In this document: piece by piece, positions 12,005-22,689 of the stretch
Layout: every line of letters starts with the position of its first letter
Position numbering within the stretch: the stretch's first letter is position 1
Source of the DNA: Nautilus pompilius
Taxonomy: Eukaryota; Mollusca; Cephalopoda; Nautilida; Nautilidae
Direction: 5' to 3'
DNA length: 64,000 bases
NCBI GenBank assembly: GCA_018389105.1
Contig: JACATO010001559.1
Location: 124,001 to 188,000, forward strand
Translations under genes and position numbers: made by a program
The notes under the pieces: generated by a model
Told to the model about the DNA's origin: nothing
The model's database searches: none
Seen by the model: the letters and a program-made list of their open reading frames with translations, nothing else

Positions 12005-12008
12005 CTAG

Positions 12009-12734
12009 AGAGAGAGATGTGACACGTCAGTACTGAGAGAGATGTGACACGTCAGTACTGAGACAGAGATGTGACGCGTCAGTACTGAGACAGAGATGTG
12101 ACGCGTCAGTACTGAGACAGAGATGTGACGCGTCAGTACTGAGACAGAGATGTGACGCGTCAGTACTGAGACAGAGATGTGACGCGTCAGTACTGAGACA
12201 GAGATGTGACGCGTCAGTACTGAGACAGAGATGTGACGCGTCAGTACTGAGACAGAGATGTGACGCGTCAGTACTGAGACAGAGATGTGACGCGTCAGTA
12301 CTGAGACAGAGATGTGACGCGTCAGTACTGAGACAGAGATGTGACGCGTCAGTACTGAGACAGAGATGTGACGCGTCAGTACTGAGACAGAGATGTGACA
12401 CGTCAGTACTGAGACAGAGATGTGACACGTCAGTACTGAGACAGAGATGTGACACGTCAGTACTGAGACAGAGATGTGACACGTCAGTACTGAGACAGAG
12501 ATGTGACACGTCAGTACTGAGACAGAGATGTGACGCGTCAGTACTGAGAGAGAGAGAGATGTGACGCGTCAGTACTGAGAGAGAGAGAGATGTGACGCGT
12601 CAGTACTGAGAGAGAGAGAGAGATGTGACGCGTCAGTACTGAGACAGAGATGTGACGCGTCAGTACTGAGACAGAGATGTGACGCGTCAGTACTGAGAGA
12701 GAGAGAGTGTGTGTGTGTGTGTGCGCGCGCGCTT
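12009..12734. repeat. 27-bp satellite C
   Basis: About 25 head-to-tail units; those at 12068-12527 keep an exact 27-bp period. Each unit contains GATGTGACGCGTCAGTACT or the variant with ACACGT in place of ACGCGT. In the exact-period stretch, twelve consecutive ACGCGT units (12068-12365) are followed by five ACACGT units (12392-12500), then ACGCGT again. The two first units and the last units have GA-expanded spacers. The array ends in (GT)n and (GC)n. It is the reverse complement of the core in the 14.8- and 34.1-kb arrays. The minus-strand open frame of nine-residue repeats (SHLCLSTDA/V) exists only because 27 is divisible by three. Confidence 0.95.
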
Positions 12735-14792
12735 AAACTTTAAGAGAAAAATATGCCCGTTTAGGCCAATTTATTAAGTACACGTTAATACTCTTGTTCA
12801 TATTAAACTTAAATTCAGAACGAGTAAATGCATTGCTTTTTTAACCTTTTAAAGATAATAATAATGCAGTATTTTGTTTGCCTTTTTAAAAATATGAATT
12901 TTTATAAAACCACTGCCATTCAATATGTACGCGTGTCTGTGTCACATCGCGCCCTTTAAACCCGCCTATTTTATTTTCCGGGTGGGCAAATCGGCCCTCA
13001 GACGTATTGCAGCTTTCGTTCTTGTTAGTTAAAGATGTCGCCAATAAAACTATCAAAAATATCCGGTTAGACGATCTCTTATTTCGTCTTCTTCCCCGAC
13101 AGGTCTGTCATAAGCCTTGTTTGACGCTTCAAGACGCGTCCTCCTTTTGGCGGTCTATACACGAACGCCGCGCCGAATCTGTCCGGGACGCGACCAATGT
13201 TTAGGGATAAGTCAGACGCAGAAGAAGCAGATCGAATCTGTTGCTGATTACCTTTACGGAAGTCTGTTGACAACAAGCGTGTCCAGTTAATAAAAAATAT
13301 CATCTGGTAAAACGTTTTGCTGTAGATCCAAGTTTATTTATAGGAATAGTGAAGCAAACGTTCGTTCTGTTGTTTCCCGGCCAGTCCATAAATCAGTTAA
13401 TGGTAGGCACGTAAAGCAGTATAATGGATTGTAACAGATGCAGTCGACCGGGACGAGATGTGCACCGGCGTTGAGGACAGCGTGTCCCTCGAACTATTTC
13501 CGACGGGAGGAGTAGTCCATATGAGATAGCTTGCATAGCGAAACACCGTAGAGTTTTCGCGAACAAGCAAAATCTATAGCAGATGTGAAAGCTGAGGTAG
13601 CCACAGATCTGGAGCGTGCTAACCGGAACACTTTTGACAGTGCGTCCAAAATCGGCGGAGTTAATTCATACCCAGTGATGGAGATTAGTACGGATGAACA
13701 CTACTCCCGATATGTCAACACCGCATCAGAAATTAGCTGCATGCAAACCATTTCCTTCTAGATACCAATTAACAACAGCGCATAATCGTTTTTTAAGTTA
13801 TTCTTAATTCAGTTAAGAACCCGTGAGTTCTGCAGATTCCGAAGCAAAGTTAATTAGGTTCCCTCATTTTGTATGCTTTATGGATGCATTCGTCCTTCTT
13901 GCGTGAACCAGTCTACAAGAAATGTAAACTGCCGTGTAGCTCTATTTAAACTATCTGGGGTTAGGAAGCAGTTGAAAGAGAAGTGAAGTAGTTCTTCTGA
14001 TCAGCTGATCATGAATGGTAAAAGTAATAGGTTTCCATCGCTGTTAAGCAATGCTTCTCAGAACAATCCGTGAATGTATTACGTAAAGTGTAGTCCGGGG
14101 CAGGCATTCAATGGAAAGTGCTCGGCTATTTCTGTGGGCAATGAATTTACAACTGAAACATTTTCGGATTTAACAAGTCTAAGCTTGGTCCGAATGGACT
14201 CAGCGCATGTAATAAGATACGCTGTAGTTTATTACGCACTAACAAACTGCGCTTTCAGTTTAATCAATTTATTATTGGCGCGGTTACCGCCCGTGTTTTA
14301 AAGGGACGGAAGTGAATCGGTGACTTTCTCTGAGCCGCACTCAATTAATTCATCCGTTTGGATAGCCTAAAGTTGGAAACCGTTGCTTAATGGACGGAAG
14401 GTGTCGCATATGATAACACGAAACCGCGCGTGGACACAGTCTGGCGACTGTGTGAGTGAGATTGGAACGGGGCGGACAATGCCTCGGCCGGAAAGCCGTG
14501 TCCAGGGGAAGAAATGGGATGGAAAACATTTCTAGTGCTAGGAATACAAGACTAAGCCAGCGAGACGGAGCGATGGACAGGTAGAATAGGAGTGTGAAAC
14601 TTGATTATGGTGTGTTAGCCAGAATATTGCTTTAGGGAGAAAAATGATACACTGCAGATATTAGAAAATGATTTATAATTGATCGGATTAATCAATATTT
14701 TTGTATTTACCTTAAAAGCACTTAATTTATATATTTAAAATCTAGTAATTATGGTTTTATTAGATAGCTAATAATTCACCGAAATAATGTAG
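12735..14792. other. Intergenic interval, one weak ORF
   Basis: The only segment with protein-like composition is 14074-14301: an ATG start, 75 codons, beginning MYYVKCSPGQAFNGKCSAIS. It has no splice or promoter support. Nothing else is recognised. Confidence 0.45.
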
Positions 14793-15206
14793 ACTCTCTC
14801 TCTCTGTACTGACATCATCTCTCTCTCTGTACTGACGTCATATCTATTTCTTTCTCTGCACTGACGTCGTCTCTCTCTCTGTACTGACGTCATATCTATT
14901 TCTTTCTCTGCACTGACGTCGTCTCTCTCTCTGTACTGACGTCATATCTATTTCTTTCTCTGCACTGACGTCGTCTCTCTCTCTGTACTGACGTCGTCTC
15001 TCTCTCTCTACTGACGTCGTCTCTCTCTCTGTACTGACGTCGTCTCTCTCTCTGTACTGACGCGTCTCTCTCTCTGTACTGACATCATCTCTCTCTCTAC
15101 TGACGTCATATCTCTTTCTTTCTCTGTACTGACGTCGTCTCTCTCTCTGTACTGACGTCATATCTCTTTCTTTCTCTGTACTGACGTCGTCTCTCTCTGT
15201 CTCACA
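14793..15206. repeat. CT-rich minisatellite D with CRE palindromes
   Basis: Units of about 23-29 bp alternate CTGTACTGACGTCATATCT with CTGCACTGACGTCGTCTCT, separated by CT or TTTC stretches. Several units carry the complete TGACGTCA octamer (for example at 14832-14839). The core matches array C inverted and array E directly. Minus-strand ORFs through it are artefacts. Confidence 0.9.
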
Positions 15207-16800
15207 CACGCGCGCGCCATTCCAAAAGAAAAGGAAACGGCAGAGTGCACCCTGACAGGCATTTGAGAATATTTTCTTTTATGCGATAATGGGCATCGGA
15301 CTATGAGAACAAAGCAAGCAGCTGGCGTCGTATCTGGTCGCTGGTACAACAGAAAATTAAACCAAAGAAAAAAAAAATGTATAGGTGGCGCTGACGTAGC
15401 CATTAATAACTAACAAAAAAATTGCAAACGGAGTGGTTTGAGGATATTATAAGATTTGACGTGCATTGTGTTTATCCATGATGACCTGATACAAGATATT
15501 AATTTAATATGCTTTTGTTGTTTGTTTGTTTTCATAATTTGCATCGGCATTTATTCGAGAGGAAAGATTTAGAATTATGACAACAGGCGCCATTATTCAC
15601 ATCATAAACAAATATAAAATTACTTGCAACCATTAAAAATTATACCATACTTTTATCTTCAAAGGGCCATAACTCGTGGCCTTAATTGTGAACCTACATA
15701 ACCAAAAATGATGTATGTTGTATGATTAGTCTCAACAAACACACACACACACACACATACACATTGCAACCACCAAAAAGGCCGCGTTGTCCATATTTTT
15801 GCTGGATGTCAGTGATGGCGGTCGGATGGTTTTTCGCATATTGCACGCGAATAAAACAGTTAACCCCAACCCTTCCAAGAGTTAGCATCGTCCAAAGCTC
15901 GTGGCATGCACCCTCTTACTGACCCTTGCTATTGGTAAAGATTACGGAAGTGTTCGGTTTTTAAACCATGTTATCCTCCCGTCACATTCAAGTACTCGAT
16001 CCTACAACTCTCAGGAAATCTTGACCATTTGCTGCTGTACACGGGGACAAATGGCTTCTCTTCTTTTTTTTTCCATAAAATCGGATAAGTGGGATGAACG
16101 GATGATACAGACAAGGCAATGCATGCCTGAATCTAAATTTACAAAATTAAACGCTTCCTCATTAGTCCACTTTTATAAGTATCATACTCCGCTAAACTCT
16201 TGGTCTTCCTCTGTACGTCACGGCTATGCGGTAAAGATATTCTACTCGCAGCGCATCCCAAACCCGTATCATGTGCTTCCAATTAAATCGCTTCTCTTGT
16301 ACGGCTTCATGCGATACTCTCCCAGTTTTTATGCTAAACTGCTCTTCATGCGCGCGCACGTAATTCAAAACACGTGAACAGACGCTTGGAGGTGTCGGCT
16401 TCAGTGACTCGTAGCGGAAACCTGTTTTGAAAGAAGATTGTCGGTTTTACATAACCAGTCGTAATTGAAAGCGGATATAAGCGATGTCTTTGGCTCGGGA
16501 TAAAAAGTTTCAACGGGGGTTTATGTTTTATAACTGTTTTGCGCAATACGGCTCGTGTAACAATCCGTTCTGCCTTTAACTGTATCACTCTTTGGCAACA
16601 TATAAGCTCAGTTCCAAGCCGTATTACGCCAACGTTTCCAGTTCAAAACATGCTGTTCTACTTTCGTTCTAAGTCCATTCATTTTCGATGTGTTCCCACG
16701 CCGATGATGAAGGCAGACAGGCTGGTAATACTATCAGATGATATCCACCGCTTAAAAATAAGCTCTGTTTGTGTGTGTGTGTGTGTGAGAGAGAACCTAT
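15207..16800. other. Intergenic interval with (CA)n and (GT)n tracts
   Basis: It contains (CA)n at 15735-15765 and (GT)n at 16769-16790. AAGGGCCATAACTC near 15663 resembles a fragment that I recall as repetitive in mollusc genomes; this is a weak clue. A 158-codon open frame at 15901-16377 lacks an ATG start (GTG) and is within chance expectation. Confidence 0.45.
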
Positions 16801-17950
16801 AGAACGTCGCCAAACATCAGAGGGCCTTTCGCGCGGGGGATGATCCTCCGCTCTTCCTGCAAAAGGTCCGAAGTAGTAGTTCGTGTCTCCAGCTGGCCAT
16901 ACGCCGATCGAACCAGCGCCAGAGTCTCGGGCAAAGGATTCTCGCCTTTGTTAACGAGATGGTCAAAGCTCAAGGCAGAGGAACCTGGGGCGGCGGTGGA
17001 GGACCAAGCGCCGTCACACCGGAATATTCTTATTTTCGGAGATAGAAAACAAAACAAAAAAAAAAATGGTTTAGCCCCAGCGCTGTTGCCGAAGAAGAGA
17101 AAGCTGGCAGAACACGGGGTGCACGAGTGTCGTTCGCTCTGTACACGGTCTAACAACTTGTTGTTTCGGCTGAGCGACTCGACGAACTTGGGGAGGGATG
17201 ATACGGCCACTAGGGGGCGCCAAAAGAAAACGACCCGGTATCTGATCTACAACTCTGCTGGCGGGCTTTCGTTAAGCACTTGATGTAAAATCCCGAGGGA
17301 TGGCGGTATAGCGAATAATAGCTAACGAGCCACTTACTCCAGCAGCAACAACAACAACAACAACAACCAACATCCGCATAAGTATTTGTTTGTGGGGGCT
17401 GCAATAAACGGGGGCAGTCAGTACTTTTTGCTAACGCCTGTGATTTCGGAAACCCTACCCACATGTTTCCGTTGTAGCGGGGGCCTCTCGATACGTTCTG
17501 AAGGACCGCATCATTCCCGAAATACGGCGAGCATCCCTGATGTGTCAGAAAGCCTGCTGGTGGTCCGATGCTTTTCCTTTTCGGACCGGAAGCTTGAAAG
17601 GCGCATGCCCGTTGCAAAGCTGATGTAATTAAAGTAGGGTAATATCGCGCAGACCGGGGCCCGCGAACGCTGTCTCCGCCTCCGGCTGGTGCCCAATGTG
17701 GAGAGATGGTGGAGATGCTGGCTGGCTAGAAGAAACGATAAATCATAGAGAGTAGTTTTCTTTCGGCCGTACAAGTTTAAAGTTGGTGAGCTAAGCCAAC
17801 ACTGCTGGCTAACCTCTCGCAACAGTTACTGACGCGGCTAGCAGAGGCGTCTCGGCGACCGCGAACTACTGGACACGTGAGACGAGATCGCCTCGTTACT
17901 GTCTCGGTGAATACGATTGAAACCTCTTTTACGTGACGTTTGCTGCTGAA
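16801..17950. other. GC-richer block with overlapping open frames, no gene resolved
   Basis: Long frames are open on both strands (16840-17283 and 17386-17628 on +, 16797-17822 on -). Their products are low-complexity or basic, with no recognisable domain. A (CAA)n tract at 17346-17368 gives a poly-Cys run in antisense. It may contain exons or a promoter, but none can be defended. Confidence 0.4.
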
Positions 17951-20240
17951 GACGAAGCATTAAAGCTGCGGTTTTAGAAGGTGTCGGTAACATTGTCGGT
18001 AGTCGGTCAGCAGGTCGTAAGTTCGAATCGAGCTGATGCTGTTGATGTCATCTGGAAATACTAACATCTTCGGTTATAAGCAGCTGATCCCGATTAAAAA
18101 AAAAAAAAAGACTTTCAATGCAAAAATCTCATCTAAAAGTTGTCATTTAAGAAATATCAAACATTTGACTTCTTTGCCGAACAGATAACGAATTCATTCC
18201 TTTTGTTACCTGTAATAAAATGGACTTTTTTAATGAGTTTGCCATTGTATACAGAATCTAAAATCTTCTCACGCCAATTCTTACGGCTTCTAAAGTGAGT
18301 TTCTGTGGTTTATTTAATGCAACACACGGAAGAAGTAGACACTTTAAAATTCCCAGTTTCTCGGCTTGAGAAGAGAGGGAGCCGGCAACGAGAGGAGAGC
18401 TTCAACCGTGCCCGACAGCCCTACACGGGCGCCCACTCGAAGAATAGCCGAGAATTCAGGCCTCCGAACGGACAGAGCCCCATTGGCAGCTGGCTTCCTC
18501 CTCCCTCCCTGCCTGGCCAGGCGCGCAGATGATGCATTTCCATTAGTAACGACCCAGCCTTTCGCGTCTCTTCTTCTGGACTTCAGATACTATTTCTGTA
18601 CGTCTCTAGGAACACCCCCCCATTTTTTAAAAAAAATTACGTTACTAAAATAGTTTGACGTCGCTTTCCTGAAAATCGGTGGGGCGTGGACAGGGATGGA
18701 TGGATTTTGCGCGTGAAAATCGAGCCGAAAATTGTCACATCAACCTGACGGCAAACATCGGATCGTATCTAATTAGCAACCCCATCTTCCCAATCAAATG
18801 TTAATACTTAGCTTTTCGTTTGTTTTTTTTTTTTTTGTGTTTTACTCTCTGAGAAACGTAGTTTTCTGAAGAATTCGCAGATTGTAATAGCAATTCATTC
18901 TTCGATGTATCGATGACTTAACAGGAGAGGAAAGAGCGCACGTTGCAAAAGAATCTAATCGAGAAACATTGTGGATAATTTCCTCGTTTCTCAAAGAAAA
19001 GGGTTAATTTCCATTATCATTTTTATAAATAGACTCTTTAAAAAAAAAACACAGGGTTTCAACTAAATTATTTTCCAAACCTTTGTCCTAAAATACAAAA
19101 ATGTAATAGTTTTCTTTTACACCTTTTGTGTTGTTGTGTGTGTGTTGTGTGTGTGTGTGTGCGTGTGTGTGTGTGTGTTAATCTATCGTCATCTTTTTTC
19201 AAAAAGCATCTATTCAAATTTGCAACCGTAAAAGAAGGAAAACCACAACAAAAAAAAAATCAGAGTAGATTCTAAGAGAATCGATTAACTGTTAATACAA
19301 TTCCTAAATCGAAATTTATTCTCTGGGAATTTTTAAAAAAATTCGTTCAAAGGAATAAATAGCCGAATGTTTACCGCCACAGATTCATCGTGTACACGCC
19401 AGAGCTGTATATGACCGTGAGTGTATACTTCACAATGTTGTTTAATAGAAGCTATGATATTGCATACCGCAAGGATCATTTGGTAACATTGCATAACGGA
19501 GTAGTTGAAACATTTGAAGACAATTAAGAATGATTTAAAACTCAGAGAAAACGAGTTGGTGTTTTAGTTTTTCAGGTGTTAGCTTTGTAGTATACGTCAC
19601 ATCAAGACTTTACCGAAGACGCTACATCATCGTGTACGTCAGGGTTACAGCTCCTACTCGGTCTTCATCCACAAGTAGAAATTCAAAACATACGATTTAC
19701 ATACTTCTTTGTAACTTCCGCCTCAATAGAAATATTTTTTTTTTTTTTTTAAAAAAAGAGCCTGATCATTGTATACTGGTTCCAGATTTTTTATTCAGGA
19801 AAGATTCTAAAATCTTATACCTAAAACCCCTACAGGGCTGTTCAAAATACTGACATCTTCCACTTTAAATTAATGCCGAATGGTTTTCGCGCAACAGATT
19901 CCAAACATCAGACAAATAAGAAAATAATACACTACATTAAAAAATTTCGGAAAAAATGTTTCAATGTCTTTAATCTCTTGTTTCTTTAATCTATATACAA
20001 TAAATATCGTTTGTTTAGTTGTTTACCTCGCATGTTTGTTTGCAATAAATTTGTTCGTATTATATATTTTTAAATTATACAATCGGAGGTGAATAATTGA
20101 TACAAATTTTAAAATCCAGTGAAAAAGAAGTCATTTAAAACATTTAGATTGTAGTGAATTATAAAATACTTATATAGTAGATACTCTGTAGATTTATCTT
20201 TTGAAGTGATAACAATCTCGGCGGTACAGCAGAAATATTA
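17951..20240. other. AT-rich intergenic interval
   Basis: No gene is supported. It contains (GT)n at 19132-19178 and several A/T runs. A short GTTCGAATC near 18011 resembles a tRNA B-box but has no A-box at a suitable distance. Confidence 0.5.
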
Positions 20241-20327
20241 TACAGAGAGAGAGAGAGAGAGAGGAAGAGAGAAAGGTGAAGAGAGAGAGAGAGATGAGAT
20301 GAAGAGAGAGAGAGAGGAGAGAGAGAT

Positions 20328-20362
<35 letters not shown>

Positions 20363-20781
20363 TGAAGAGATATAGATAGATAGAGAGAGAGATAGATAGA
20401 GAGAGAGGAGAGACAGAGAGAGAGAGAGACAGAGAGAGAGAGAGAGATTGAAGGAGAAGTATAGAGAGAGATAGATAGATAGAGAGAGAGATGAAGAGAG
20501 ATAGATAGAGAGAGAGACAGGGGAGAGAGAGGAGGGAGGGGAGAGAGAGGAGAGAGAGAAGGAGAGAAGAGGATAGATAGAGAGAGATAGATAGATAGAG
20601 AGAGAGACAGAGAGAGAGGACAGAGAGAGAACAGAGAGAGAGAGACCGAGAGAGAGAGAGAGAGATGAAGAGGAGAGAGCGAGATTAGATAGATAGATAG
20701 AGAGAGACAGAGAGAGAGAGAGGAGATGAAGAGAGAGAGAGAGATAGATAGATTAGATAGATAGATAGATAGATAGAGAGA
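20241..20781. repeat. Polypurine (GA)n/(GATA)n tract
   Basis: About 540 bp of almost pure purine on the + strand made of GA, GAGATGAAGA and GATA units, ending in a (GATA)n run at 20741-20780. Breaks are mostly single T or C changes. Confidence 0.95.
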
Positions 20782-22689
20782 AAATTTGAAATACGTTCAG
20801 TTTATTACAATCTGACAAATCACAGTTTGAAAACAAAATTAATGCATTAAAAAAGAGTGAAGACAGTTGTTCAGTTCTCATTGGGAACTACACGACGTCA
20901 GGTAGCCCCCCCCACAAACAAGATGCCAGTTTCCAAGTCATGTACTCCACACCAACTGATCTGTCCTTTCGCATCTCGTTCCAAAACGAAGTTAATCCCA
21001 TCCGAGGACAGGCGCGAGAAGTTGGGAATAATCCTTATAAACATAGCGGTCAAGGGTTAATGGATAACAGACAACTGTCGTATGGCAGTAAATCTTCAAA
21101 CTAATAATAACGTTTCTTTATTTATATGTAAAGTGAGGGAGCTTCCTAATAGCGCATCTTTGGTGCAGTTTGTCGTTTCAGATTTCAAACATTTATATTC
21201 ACTGCTGGTTTGTTGGCTTAGTTGTTTATAACACTTAGTGTATTTCACAAGAACGTACTGGATGCATCTGGGCCTGAGCAGCCAGGCTGGCAGCACACAC
21301 GATAATAACAGGCGGTGCGCTTCATATGCACTAATCAATTAACGAATGCTTTATTTCCGGCCATGAGTAAAACATTAGAACCTGCTTTTTCTTTTTATTG
21401 TAAAGTTTATAAGATTCGCCCGCATTAAATTTTCACCTGGTTTTTGTCCTTTTTAAAAAGTAACCATTCTACTTCATTTTAACCTCGCCATCGCCATTCA
21501 CAGCTTCCAGCTGTTTTTTAAAGGGGGGAGGAATAAATGTATTGAATAGATTTTTACGTAACTAATTAAAAATGTTAATTTCAATTTTTTATAGGAATTT
21601 ATAGAATGGAATCAACGATCGTACTAATTGTTTAAGGACAGTAACAGCTACACATGACAAAGAATTTGATAGATCGATCAATAGATTCAGAAAATATTCA
21701 TATATACACTTGAAAACTATTCAGGAGATTTTTCGTATTTTAAAAGAAAATGTCCTTTTTAAAGCTTCTAATATTTTTTATTTCGAATATCTCGAAGAAG
21801 AAGAACCCCCAAAGATTTTTAAAATTTTAAAGGACACTTAACAAAAAAATCCGTAAAAATTTATTTGAATTAAACCGTAAATTCCAAACTTCATTTCCCT
21901 AATCCTCAGTTTTTGAGATCTACTTGATGTAAATTGACATAGTGAAAACTTATTGAATTTTTTTAATATATGCATTGACAAATAGCTGTCGACGCCAAAC
22001 CATGCTTACATAAACGCAGACAATTAAACTATTTACGTAAATTCTTCCAAAGCATTGCACCCATTATTTAGATCTTTAAGGATCAAAGAAAATAATTAAT
22101 TAAATGCGAAAATTATAAACACTGATTTTGACGATTGTTTTCGATTTAGAAATCACAGCGCCACAGTACAATTATTTTTAGAAAAAAAAAGAGAGCAGTA
22201 TAATTCTATATTTTAATGTATATTATATGTAGAATTTAAAGGCGCTAACGATAATTTGAGAAAAGTGAATGCATATTGCACCGTGTGCATTCCCGATAAC
22301 TTTAATTTAGACAATCGCTCCAACAAATGAGCTTATAATATAGAGGGCATGGTATACATATCAACGAAGTGGACATGTGAAAAGACTTTCAAGCTCGCTA
22401 TACAAAATAGATAAATATGATTCTCTTAAAGCATCATCGTTTAGAATTACCAAACTTTTAAAAAAAAAGGGGGAACTGTTGTATTAAACATCGAAAATAA
22501 GGATCGAAAATGTCTTCTCTGGTGTATAACTGCGCATCTGCATTTATTTGATAATAAAATCCACCTATATATATATTTTAAAAAAAATAAATAAGTTTCA
22601 AAAGCAACATCTCAGTTAATCAATAGATGCTTTAGATAATGCGAAAGAAAATATGTAAATCTCTTGATTATTAAACAAGAAAACTAAGC
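20782..22689. other. AT-rich interval upstream of the polymerase remnant
   Basis: From about 21.36 kb the sequence is strongly AT-rich and continuous in composition with the decayed element that follows. It may include its unrecognisable 5' part. No terminal inverted repeat or integrase remnant could be identified. Confidence 0.45.

Noticed and set aside
12027..12509. 160-codon minus-strand frame with nine-residue repeats
   Set aside because: The 27-bp period keeps any stop-free frame open, so it follows from the satellite and not from coding selection.
12009..12734. CRISPR array
   Set aside because: Units are contiguous without unique spacers, there are no cas genes, and the DNA is eukaryotic in character.
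15901..16377. 158-codon plus-strand open frame
   Set aside because: GTG start, no splice or motif support, and length within random expectation.
16797..17822. Protein-coding gene on either strand of the GC-rich block
   Set aside because: Several frames overlap on both strands with no domain, no paired splice sites and a CAA-repeat-derived poly-Cys; nothing favours one reading.
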